Positions 6,635 through 12,786 of a stretch of 12,786 bases of DNA are shown here, in pieces (within the stretch, counting starts at the first letter, position 1; each line of letters begins with the position of its first letter). This DNA is from Lachnospiraceae bacterium (lineage in GTDB: Bacteria > Bacillota_A > Clostridia > Lachnospirales > Lachnospiraceae). Location of the stretch: assembly GCA_017540915.1 (NCBI GenBank), contig JAFYAD010000085.1, forward strand, positions 1 to 12,786, given 5' to 3'. A model generated the notes under the pieces. It ran no database searches, was not told where the DNA came from, and worked only from the letters and a program-made list of their open reading frames with translations. The position numbers were made by a program, and so were the translations under genes.

Positions 6635-8395
6635 TTATTTTGAGGCTTTAGCCTCCTGCACCAGCTTGCTGTTTTTCTTCATCCAATAGATAAAGGTCAC
6701 TACAGTGATCGCCAGCAGTATCAGCTGCGGTACCACAGTCTGCACGCAGGGATATATTCCCAGCACCTCCAGCAGCGCATTTGACGGGATCCATGCCACC
6801 CACGCCGGAGAAGACATTGTTATCACGTCACCCTCGATCAGCTCCTTGATGCCGGAGCCCAAAAAGGCGATAGACATGATCGACATCAGTATACTGGTCG
6901 CCAGAAAGAAGGGCTTAAGCGGAAGCCTTACAGACAGCAGGCGGATCGCCAGATATACAAACACCAGGCAGACGCAGCCTAACGCAAAGCCAAGCCACAC
7001 CATGTTCGTATCCTTGCCCGTCAGCATGGGCTGATAGAACAGGATCACCTCCGCGCCTTCACGATATACTGCCAGAAAAGCCGTGAATGCCAATGCAACC
7101 GTAGAACCCCTGCCGGCGGCTTCTCCAACCTTGCTCTTGATATATGCATCCCATGCCTCGGATTCCGACTTGGAAACCATCCAGTTGGATACCCAGAACA
7201 AAACCACTACCGCGATCAGCGCCGTCACACCTTCGATCACTTCCTGACTGGCACTGTTTGCCAGCTTTAACTGATTCAGCGCCCATGCCGAAACAAAGCT
7301 CAATACAACACCCAGAACAGCTCCGATATATACCGGGCGAAGCTGACGTTTTCTTTCGCTCTCGGATTTCTGTGTGGTCTTGATCAGATAGGCTATGATC
7401 GCTCCCACCACCAGAATGGCCTCAAAGCCTTCTCTGAGGATTATGGTAAAGCATGCAAGGAACTTCGCTACGGCAGCCGACCTTGATGTCCCGGTCACTT
7501 CACCATTTTCGTCCACTCCGTCCAGCTTGTTGGCATCGGTGTGGATCATTGTACGCAGTATATCCACTGCTTTATTGAACTCTTCTGCCGAGCCGTCCTT
7601 TGTGGCAGACTTGGCTGCGGAAAACTGAAGCTCCACCTCCGACTTTCTGGCTCCTGAGATAAATCCCATTGTATTGCGTTCAAATCCGGTGGTTTCGTAA
7701 TATCCGTAATAGCCGTTATTCACGCAGGCATATGCACCCTCCATATCTCCTGCCGCATATTTTGCCTTTGCCTCACGGAATACCTCCGCCATCGCATCCG
7801 CAACATCATTCCATTTTTCAACGGAAACGGGAATGCCGGCAGCCGTTGCGTATTCCTCCCAGGTGGCATAATAGGCATCCGCGAACAAGGCTGTGGCTGC
7901 GGTCTCTTTCTCCTCCGCGATCTGTACCTCTTCCTCTACACCGTCAAGCTTGTTGGCGGCCAGACGGAGATCCGCTATCAGAACATCCTTATCAGTCGTT
8001 ACATCCTCAACACTTTCGCCTGCCTTGATCCCGGAATTCAGCTTTGAAAAATCCGTTTCCACCGTTTTCTTGCTGGCACCGGGAAGCTTACGCTGCATTT
8101 CAATCTTAAGACCCGATTCGCCCCAATAGGCGTTTTTGGCTATAGATACCTGCGTTAAAGCCGCCTCGGTATCACCCGCCTGATAATCTGCTACTGCAGC
8201 ATTCAGGGTTTCCTCAATAGCATCTGTAACCTGATTCCAGGTAAATGTCTCCAAAGAGTTTGCCTCTTTGTATTCTGCCCACGAGGAATAGGCTGCATCT
8301 GCCAATACTATCTGCGGCATTCCTGACAGCAGGATCAGGCACATCATGATCGCCGTAATTACCTTATGCTCTCTCTTTCTTAAATAATAGTACAT
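6635..8395 (-). CDS. FTR1-family iron permease with duplicated extracytoplasmic domain
   Basis: A 586-residue protein. A signal-like hydrophobic segment (about 12-31, ending VLADA) leads to an extracytoplasmic helical domain (32-293), then seven membrane helices to about 570. The two signature iron-permease motifs are present, REGFE at 321-325 and REGAE at 445-449; in FTR1/EfeU proteins their acidic residues carry iron through the membrane. It is longer than EfeU (about 280 residues) and similar in plan to the E. coli FetM/Campylobacter Cj1658 type, which work with a P19 lipoprotein. The frame is open to 8494, but the ATG at 8395 is the start: AGGAAG lies 9 bases upstream, the signal segment follows at once, and the promoter and both palindromes lie inside the extra 33 codons. 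It is the first gene of the iron operon. Confidence 0.95.
   Translation of the reverse strand: MYYYLRKREHKVITAIMMCLILLSGMPQIVLADAAYSSWAEYKEANSLETFTWNQVTDAIEETLNAAVADYQAGDTEAALTQVSIAKNAYWGESGLKIEMQRKLPGASKKTVETDFSKLNSGIKAGESVEDVTTDKDVLIADLRLAANKLDGVEEEVQIAEEKETAATALFADAYYATWEEYATAAGIPVSVEKWNDVADAMAEVFREAKAKYAAGDMEGAYACVNNGYYGYYETTGFERNTMGFISGARKSEVELQFSAAKSATKDGSAEEFNKAVDILRTMIHTDANKLDGVDENGEVTGTSRSAAVAKFLACFTIILREGFEAILVVGAIIAYLIKTTQKSESERKRQLRPVYIGAVLGVVLSFVSAWALNQLKLANSASQEVIEGVTALIAVVVLFWVSNWMVSKSESEAWDAYIKSKVGEAAGRGSTVALAFTAFLAVYREGAEVILFYQPMLTGKDTNMVWLGFALGCVCLVFVYLAIRLLSVRLPLKPFFLATSILMSIMSIAFLGSGIKELIEGDVITMSSPAWVAWIPSNALLEVLGIYPCVQTVVPQLILLAITVVTFIYWMKKNSKLVQEAKASK
7517..8302 (-). repeat. 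Internal duplication in the FTR1 extracytoplasmic domain
   Basis: Residues 32-152 and 172-293 of the iron permease are two diverged copies of one module of about 120 residues. Both open with ADA-x-Y-x-x-W-x-E-Y, both carry an AxxxYxAGDxExA helix (ADYQAGDTEAAL versus AKYAAGDMEGAY) followed by a tyrosine-rich turn, and both end in ANKLDGV. The offset between copies is 140-141 residues. The linker between them is charged (EEEVQIAEEKE). The duplication is clear at protein level but not as a DNA repeat, so it is old. Confidence 0.85.
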
Positions 8396-8404
8396 TTTAT
8401 GTAA

Positions 8405-8410
8405 CTTCCT
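8405..8410 (-). promoter_or_regulatory. Ribosome binding site deciding the FTR1 start
   Basis: AGGAAG in the transcript lies 9 bases before the ATG at 8395. No comparable site serves the upstream in-frame ATG at 8494, which also lies upstream of the promoter. Confidence 0.75.
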
Positions 8411-8412
8411 TT

Positions 8413-8430
8413 CGTTAGCCTCTGCTAACG
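8413..8430. promoter_or_regulatory. Operator palindrome 2, over the predicted transcription start
   Basis: A perfect 18-base inverted repeat, CGTTAGC-CTCT-GCTAACG. Its centre is 24 bases from that of operator 1, a little over two helical turns, so dimers would bind on nearly the same face. It covers the expected transcription start (about 8429) of the iron operon. The shared core with operator 1 is GTTAGC-N4-GCTAAC. Confidence 0.8.
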
Positions 8431-8435
8431 ATGGA

Positions 8436-8464
8436 ATGTTAGCACTCGCTAACCTCTTTGTCAA
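8436..8464 (-). promoter_or_regulatory. Sigma-70-type promoter of the iron-uptake operon
   Basis: The -35 box TTGACA (8464-8459) is a perfect match. After a 17-base spacer comes TAACAT (8441-8436), matching TATAAT at 4 of 6 positions. A-tracts just upstream of the -35 (about 8466-8485) resemble an UP element. The predicted start near 8429 gives a leader of about 34 bases before the ATG at 8395. No other promoter of this quality was seen within the operon. Confidence 0.8.
8438..8453. promoter_or_regulatory. Operator palindrome 1, over the promoter spacer and -10 box
   Basis: A perfect 16-base inverted repeat, GTTAGC-ACTC-GCTAAC, lying between the -35 box and into the -10 box. A protein bound here would exclude RNA polymerase, so repression is the expected mode. 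TTAG/CTAA half-sites are seen in DtxR/IdeR-type metal regulators, but the N4 spacing is not the textbook DtxR box. The regulator is therefore a guess. Confidence 0.82.
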
Positions 8465-8503
8465 CTGATTTTTAAATTTTTTTTGTTGTGACACTGATTT
8501 TTA
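8464..8503. repeat. 11-base direct repeat ACTGATTTTTA, two copies
   Basis: Identical copies lie at 8464-8474 and 8493-8503, 29 bases apart, with an 8-base partial copy (ACTGATTT) at 8541-8548. The first copy abuts the -35 box of the iron promoter. They may be binding sites for an activator or simply part of the AT-rich upstream sequence. The rest of 8465-8559 is AT-rich and holds no gene. A 7-base stem at 8515-8537 lacks a following U-tract. Confidence 0.4.
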
Positions 8504-8559
8504 TTTTTTTAGCGTGGAAAAATGTACTGCTTTTCCAACGACTGATTTCAAAATGAAAA

Positions 8560-9993
8560 CTACTTCATATTCAGCACTTTATCTGCCACTATATTTATGA
8601 ATTCACTGTCATGAGTGATTACCAATATACATGTGCCATTTTGGGCTGCATTCCTCAAATACCCGGCTATGATCCTCATATGTCTCCCGTCCAATCCACT
8701 GGTAGGTTCATCGAGTATGAGTATCGGATTGTTCCTGAGAAGCGCCGCAGCAAGAATGCCCCTTTGCTTTTGTCCTCCTGACAAAGAAGCCGGATGACGA
8801 CTCTTATATTCCCGGAGATCAAACCTGTTAAGAATGTCTTCAACGTTTTTTTCATCTCCATTAAGACCGGTATTAAGTGTTACTTCCTGTAATACCGTCG
8901 GCGTAAATATCTGATAATCTGCATCCTGTCCCACAAAAAAGCAATCCCTGATGCGTTTTCCGGTGGGAATGGCTTCACCAAAGATTCTGACAGTTCCCAC
9001 CTGCTGACTGAGTTCTCCGGCAATGATCCTGCACAGAGTTGTCTTTCCAACTCCGTTTCTTCCGGTAATAGCGGTTATTTCTCCACGATAAAAACATGCC
9101 GAAAAGTTATTCAGTACCACCTTCTTACCATGCTTAAACCTTATATTGTCCACTATCAGAACGGGGCTATCCCCCATTTTTCTGTTCGTGGGTACAAATT
9201 CAGGTATTTCAGAAAGAACCCTAAGCCCCATTTTTATCATTTCATCATCAGACAATCTGTTGTAATCACCTGCTTCAAATACCCTTTCTATCCGACCGTC
9301 ACGCATTACGATCATTCGGTCTGCCAGTTCTTTTAAGTACCCCATTCTGTGTTCGGATATCACAATGGTATAGCCTTTTGTCTTTAATTTTTTCAAAAGT
9401 TCTCTCAGTTGTACTGTGCCCTCAGTATCGAGATTGGCTGACGGTTCATCCATTATAAGTACTTTGGGTTCCACTGAACATGCTGCCGCTATGGCAACCT
9501 TTTGTTTTTCACCGCTGGATAGTTTAAACACATTTTTATCAAGTAACTTCTCTATTCCCATAAGATCGTCTATTTCTTTCAGACGATCATTCATCCGCTC
9601 TCTGGTAAAGTTCCGGTTCTCCATAGCCAGTACGATCTCATCGGTGGTATTTATTGAAAAAAACTGACTTCTGGGATCCTGAAATACATTTCCTGCCAGC
9701 ATTCCGATATCATCAAGACTTTTTTTATATTCCTCATCAATATCTGTCGGCTTTCCCTCCTTTGAGGAAAAAACCGGCTCTCCGTTCAGAATATACGTCC
9801 CGTTTATCACCCCCTCAAAATAATTGGGACAAAGCCCGTTCAGTACTCTTGTGAGCGTAGTTTTTCCACAGCCGCTCTCTCCCGTAACAATCACGCACTC
9901 ACCGGCTTTTATCTGCAATGAAATATCCGATAGATTATCTTCCTTCTTTTTTCCAAATCCGTATCTGAAGCTGACATTTTTAAGTTCGATCAC
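8560..9993 (-). CDS. ECF transporter ATPase, two fused ABC domains (EcfA-like)
   Basis: A 477-residue protein with two complete nucleotide-binding domains. Domain 1 has Walker A GESGCGKT (38-45), Q-loop FQDPRSQFF (104-112), signature LSSGEKQ (158-164), Walker B VLIMDEP and switch SEHR. Domain 2 has GRNGVGKT (311-318), Q-loop VGQDADYQIFT, LSGGQKQ (404-410), LILDEP and switch ITHD. The QDPxxQFF-type Q-loop is characteristic of ECF importer ATPases. One polypeptide thus replaces the EcfA1/EcfA2 pair. The start is GTG at 9993, one base after the stop of the EcfT-like gene; GGGAG lies about 11-12 bases upstream, a weak spacing compensated by translational coupling. It is the last gene of the ECF run. 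No convincing terminator follows, so some read-through towards the iron operon is possible. Confidence 0.93.
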   Translation of the reverse strand: MIELKNVSFRYGFGKKKEDNLSDISLQIKAGECVIVTGESGCGKTTLTRVLNGLCPNYFEGVINGTYILNGEPVFSSKEGKPTDIDEEYKKSLDDIGMLAGNVFQDPRSQFFSINTTDEIVLAMENRNFTRERMNDRLKEIDDLMGIEKLLDKNVFKLSSGEKQKVAIAAACSVEPKVLIMDEPSANLDTEGTVQLRELLKKLKTKGYTIVISEHRMGYLKELADRMIVMRDGRIERVFEAGDYNRLSDDEMIKMGLRVLSEIPEFVPTNRKMGDSPVLIVDNIRFKHGKKVVLNNFSACFYRGEITAITGRNGVGKTTLCRIIAGELSQQVGTVRIFGEAIPTGKRIRDCFFVGQDADYQIFTPTVLQEVTLNTGLNGDEKNVEDILNRFDLREYKSRHPASLSGGQKQRGILAAALLRNNPILILDEPTSGLDGRHMRIIAGYLRNAAQNGTCILVITHDSEFINIVADKVLNMK

Positions 9994-9994
9994 T

Positions 9995-10690
9995 TCACAT
10001 CACTCTCCCACAAACATATTCCACATAATATATCCCTGTTGCACACAGGAACACGGCAACAAGTGCAAGCCAGTCAGATATCCGCATCCTCACCTCATAA
10101 TACGGATTGTAATCTCCTTTCAGCCTCATGCCTCTTACTTCCGCCGATGCAGTAAGTTCATCTGCAACCTTTGTAGTCCTGATAAGCAACGGAACTATCG
10201 TATATTCAAAAAGCTGCGGTATCCGGGTTATGGTTGTTCTAAAGGATGTTCCTATCTCACGATATCTCTGCGCCCGTCTGATGGCGGAATATTCCATCCC
10301 CACAGTTGGAAGAAAACGGAACAGAACCGCAAGCGAAATCGTGATTGATCTCGGAACCTTAAGTTTGTCAAAAGAAGCTATCAGCTTTCCTGTCGGTGCC
10401 TTTGCAACCGGATATGCTGCAATTACCGCTATGATAAGTCTTCTGAGATACACGAGAAGAAGCGGCAGGTTTCCTACCGCTCTTACATCCTTTATGAGAA
10501 ACAACAAAAGCTCCAATGACGCAAATAAGATAATCTGCGGGAATACTTTCCTGAATCCGAGAATAAGGCTTGTCCATATGGTTGCAATCAGCAAACTCAG
10601 ATATACGGCATACTCCGATCGGATGACGAGAATGCCGACTGACGTTATGAGAAGAGCCACCATACGAACCCGTATGTCGGTGTTCTTCAT
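9995..10690 (-). CDS. ecfT: ECF transporter transmembrane component (EcfT/CbiQ family)
   Basis: A 231-residue membrane protein with helices at about 9-25, 27-45, 50-66, 73-96, 112-130 and 209-228. Between the last two is a long amphipathic coupling region (about 135-200). It contains the family's Arg-Gly motif in SAEVRGMRLKG (R186-G187), by which the T component grips the ATPases. It should link the S component encoded upstream to the fused ATPase encoded downstream. The ATG at 10690 overlaps the S-component stop as ATGA, a sign of coupled translation. The presence of dedicated S, T and A genes together marks a group-I ECF transporter. Confidence 0.92.
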   Translation of the reverse strand: MKNTDIRVRMVALLITSVGILVIRSEYAVYLSLLIATIWTSLILGFRKVFPQIILFASLELLLFLIKDVRAVGNLPLLLVYLRRLIIAVIAAYPVAKAPTGKLIASFDKLKVPRSITISLAVLFRFLPTVGMEYSAIRRAQRYREIGTSFRTTITRIPQLFEYTIVPLLIRTTKVADELTASAEVRGMRLKGDYNPYYEVRMRISDWLALVAVFLCATGIYYVEYVCGRVM

Positions 10691-11319
10691 TCTCCGTCCA
10701 CGATGCCGGCAGGCGCAAACTGCTTTTTCATCAAAAGATACCCTATAAACATTCCGATCGCAGATGTTACAACAAGCACAAGGACAACAGTGATTACAAT
10801 CACAGGATTTCTGTAAGTGTTTACCATAGTGTCCACTGTTTCCTCAGCATACCCTTTATCAATCAACCCCTGAGCATATTTATCCCCAAGAATGATCACC
10901 GGAAAGAAGCTGCCAAGACCATAAACAGTCGTATGCAGAGCATAAGCAGCCCCTGCGCGTAATGGATTATGATAGCCGTCCTTTAAGCAGATCCCTTCAC
11001 AAATGCAGCCGGCAACCAGGAAAATCACACCGGTAAGCACCTGTCCCATGAGAAGAAAATATAACGCTTTTATTCCAAAGAAAAGAATCTGCGTTCCGGT
11101 CTTTGAGGATTTGCTGATCATAAGTACATAAACAGGTCCCGAAATAATTGCCATAAGTGCATATCCGGCATAAAGCTGCAGCATTACGGATGAAGCAAAC
11201 GGAATTGCCGTTACCATACTGATAACAAAGGTAAGTACCGAAAAAAGTGTTACAAGGATAATCTCCTTAAGGCCAAGCCCTTTTCTGTTTTTTCTTGATT
11301 TTGATGTAATGTTACTCAT
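10687..11319 (-). CDS. MptD/Trep_Strep-family ECF transporter substrate-binding component
   Basis: A 210-residue integral membrane protein with about five to six helices (roughly 16-36, 45-58, 66-85, 86-105, 118-140, 172-200). It ends in the KKQFAPAGIV tail typical of the MptD (Trep_Strep) family of putative S components. The substrate of this family is not firmly known; the S component determines what is imported. I chose the ATG at 11319, where GGAGG lies about 10 bases upstream, overlapping the preceding permease stop by 8 bases. An in-frame ATG at 11358 would give a 13-residue charged extension and a larger overlap. It is followed immediately by T and A components. Co-location with export-type permeases and an iron operon makes a metal, haem or metallophore ligand conceivable, but this is only context. 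Confidence 0.88.
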   Translation of the reverse strand: MSNITSKSRKNRKGLGLKEIILVTLFSVLTFVISMVTAIPFASSVMLQLYAGYALMAIISGPVYVLMISKSSKTGTQILFFGIKALYFLLMGQVLTGVIFLVAGCICEGICLKDGYHNPLRAGAAYALHTTVYGLGSFFPVIILGDKYAQGLIDKGYAEETVDTMVNTYRNPVIVITVVLVLVVTSAIGMFIGYLLMKKQFAPAGIVDGE

Positions 11320-12367
11320 TGGTTTTAATCCTCCCTTTATTCTTTTGACTGTTTTCATGGTTTATTCCTATGATGAACAATATGACTGACAATCCGAGAA
11401 CCATCAGTGCTTCTTTCCAGCAACTGATCACGGACCCGGTTGTCTGTATCTTTTCTATTCCAAGCCCGATCCATCTCTGAGGAAAACATGCGCCTATCCT
11501 TTGCATTACCCCCGGCATAAACCGGTACGGAAACAGCACTCCCGCAAACAACGCCATCGGCATCAGAATGAAGGTTCCGACAAATCCCAGAGATTCTTCT
11601 TTTCTAAGAAATGCCGCAAAGAAAACATAAATTGATACCGAAAGCACATTGCTCACGAAAAGCATCAGTAAAAATCCCAGCGAATTACGCATACCGAAAT
11701 CAAAGTTAAGCACCAGTCCCACAAGGTAATAGATGATCGAACCCAGCATCATAAAAACAAGATAGACGATTGACATACCCAGGAGATACGCACCTTTTGA
11801 TGTACCGCTTAAAAGGATACGATCCTTCATACGGTTTTTGCGTTCTTCAATGATAAGCGCTCCCAGAAGATTCCCTGCTGTAAGCGTCTTGAATATCATA
11901 AAAGCAAGGGAATTTGATATCGAAAGCCATTTCTTTTTCGCATCATTTACTGATACGACCGATTCATTATTTTCCTTTCCTGCCCTCAGACTTTCCGTTA
12001 CACAGAGTTCTACAACACTTTCTATTTCAGACTCTCCGATGACAATAAAGCTGACTGACAAAACATCGCTTCCCCGGGTTTCTTTAATGACTATCCCTAA
12101 CTCTGCGTTCCCTCCGCTTAACTTTTCCGTAATCTTATCCTCCGAGGTCTCCTGTACCTTGATTCCTTCCAATGACCGAAGATCCTCCACTATCTTTATT
12201 GCTGCTTCAGATGTGCTGTCATTTGAAACAATGACATTATGCGTTGTTGTATACGGCAGAAGAAAAGACATCAATAGAAAGATCATGATCGGCTGTATTG
12301 TTATCAGGTAGATCATTTCCTTATTTCTTTTAAAAAGCGTGAATGTATTTTTCATTACACTGCTCAT
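11312..12367 (-). CDS. ABC-2 type transporter permease
   Basis: A 351-residue membrane protein with the ABC-2 (ABC-type export) plan. It has a short cytoplasmic N-terminus (TLFKRNKEM), a first helix at about 19-38, an extracytoplasmic domain of about 120 residues, then five or so helices from about 160 to 335. A cytoplasmic stretch EERKNRMKDRILLSG lies after the second helix, as expected for the coupling region. It overlaps the upstream permease stop as ATGA (12367-12364), so the two are probably a heterodimer translated together. The partner ATPase would be encoded beyond the right edge. Exported substrate unknown. Confidence 0.85.
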   Translation of the reverse strand: MSSVMKNTFTLFKRNKEMIYLITIQPIMIFLLMSFLLPYTTTHNVIVSNDSTSEAAIKIVEDLRSLEGIKVQETSEDKITEKLSGGNAELGIVIKETRGSDVLSVSFIVIGESEIESVVELCVTESLRAGKENNESVVSVNDAKKKWLSISNSLAFMIFKTLTAGNLLGALIIEERKNRMKDRILLSGTSKGAYLLGMSIVYLVFMMLGSIIYYLVGLVLNFDFGMRNSLGFLLMLFVSNVLSVSIYVFFAAFLRKEESLGFVGTFILMPMALFAGVLFPYRFMPGVMQRIGACFPQRWIGLGIEKIQTTGSVISCWKEALMVLGLSVILFIIGINHENSQKNKGRIKTNE

Positions 12368-12786
12368 ACTTTTTTCGTCACCTTCCTTCCAAGTCCTATA
12401 CCAAGAATGGTAAATGCCGATGTAAGTCCGAGAAGCACCAGTATGCTGTACATAGTTTTCTCATCAAGGATTCCGTTATAAAGACTTATTATCGCTCTGT
12501 TTGTGTAGTAAAGGGGGCTGATCCTAATTATGAATTTGAGCACCGGCATGTTTTCAAGCAGATAAAGCGGGGTTATCGATCCTCCCAGATATCCGCACAG
12601 CATTGAAAACATCAATACACTGCTTTGACACATGGTTCTGTTCTTTCCCCATAAACCTACTACACATCCAAATACAGCGCTAAAGATCACAAGACACAGA
12701 AGGACGGTCACGATATATCCTGCTTTATCTCCCCAATCAACCCCAAGCACAGTCGTTGAATATACAAAGGATGTTGCTATCATTAC
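12364..12786 (-). CDS. ABC-2 type transporter permease, C-terminal part (5' end beyond window)
   Basis: The visible 140 residues are the C-terminal half of an ABC-2 permease. Helices lie at about 1-14, 23-46, 55-76 and 115-134, with an amphipathic loop containing ISPLYYTNRAIISLYNG, a pattern common before the last helix of this family. The frame is open through base 12786, so the start is outside the window; an internal ATG at 12783 is not a credible start because it lies within a membrane segment. Its stop overlaps the next permease start by 4 bases. Confidence 0.8.
   Translation of the reverse strand, partial: VMIATSFVYSTTVLGVDWGDKAGYIVTVLLCLVIFSAVFGCVVGLWGKNRTMCQSSVLMFSMLCGYLGGSITPLYLLENMPVLKFIIRISPLYYTNRAIISLYNGILDEKTMYSILVLLGLTSAFTILGIGLGRKVTKKV

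Noticed and set aside
8439..8447. TTAGCACTC, an exact half of the CIRCE heat-shock operator
   Set aside because: The matching GAGTGCTAA arm nine bases away is absent; the half-site arises from the GTTAGC-ACTC-GCTAAC palindrome itself.
8413..8453. Fur box or LexA/SOS box
   Set aside because: There is no GATAATGAT-type 19-mer, and the half-sites are GTTAGC rather than GAAC/CGAAC; only the N4 spacing recalls LexA.
8396..8494. N-terminal extension of the iron permease by 33 codons to an upstream ATG
   Set aside because: The extension contains the promoter and both palindromes, has no ribosome binding site, and precedes the true signal segment.
8515..8537. Possible terminator of the ECF run
   Set aside because: The stem is only 7 AT-rich base pairs with a 9-base loop, and it is followed by an A-tract rather than a U-tract on the coding strand.
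9824..10748. Two long open frames on the plus strand over the EcfT gene
   Set aside because: They are antisense shadows of the EcfT and neighbouring genes, with no domain, no ribosome binding site and atypical composition.

Overview
Every gene I can support lies on the minus strand, so transcription runs from base 12786 towards base 1. The window fits a low-to-mid GC Gram-positive anaerobe of the class Clostridia, probably Lachnospiraceae. The reasons are strong AGGAGG-type ribosome binding sites, lipoproteins with cytoplasmic-membrane lipoboxes, group-I ECF transporters, and FMN-binding lipoproteins of the kind common in these bacteria. The family assignment is an inference. No tRNA, rRNA, CRISPR array, insertion sequence or phage gene was seen.

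Upstream block (12786 to 8560): a tightly overlapped five-gene run. It holds two ABC-2 type membrane permeases (the first cut by the window edge), an MptD/Trep_Strep-family ECF substrate-binding component, an EcfT-like transmembrane component and a fused double-ATPase EcfA protein. Four-to-eight-base overlaps and a one-base gap show one transcript. The substrate cannot be read from the sequence.

Intergenic control region (8559 to 8396): this 164-base stretch holds a near-consensus sigma-70 promoter (TTGACA, 17 bases, TAACAT) preceded by A-tracts. It also holds two perfect palindromes of the form GTTAGC-N4-GCTAAC, one over the spacer and -10 box and one over the predicted transcription start. 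This is the layout of a repressor-controlled promoter; given the genes it drives, an iron-responsive regulator is the natural guess.

Downstream block (8395 to 1 and beyond): an apparent operon of nine genes for iron uptake of the P19/FTR1 type. In order it encodes an FTR1-family iron permease with a duplicated extracytoplasmic domain, a P19/Tp34-family metal-binding lipoprotein, a DUF2318 polytopic protein with a CxxC/CxxC tail, two MacB/FtsX-type ABC permeases, their ATPase, an FMN-binding lipoprotein, a membrane-anchored protein of unknown function, and a four-helix membrane protein resembling a haem-b anchor (cut by the window edge). The first six match the gene set of the Campylobacter P19 locus (Cj1658-Cj1663) and the E. 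coli FetMP type. The last three replace the thioredoxin-like genes found in that locus, and suggest a flavin/haem electron-transfer branch working with the transporter outside the membrane. An inter-gene hairpin with alternative pairing sits between the P19 and DUF2318 genes.

The two blocks differ in base composition in the samples I counted: the upstream ECF/ABC-2 block is clearly AT-richer than most of the iron operon. They may have separate histories even if they work on related substrates.
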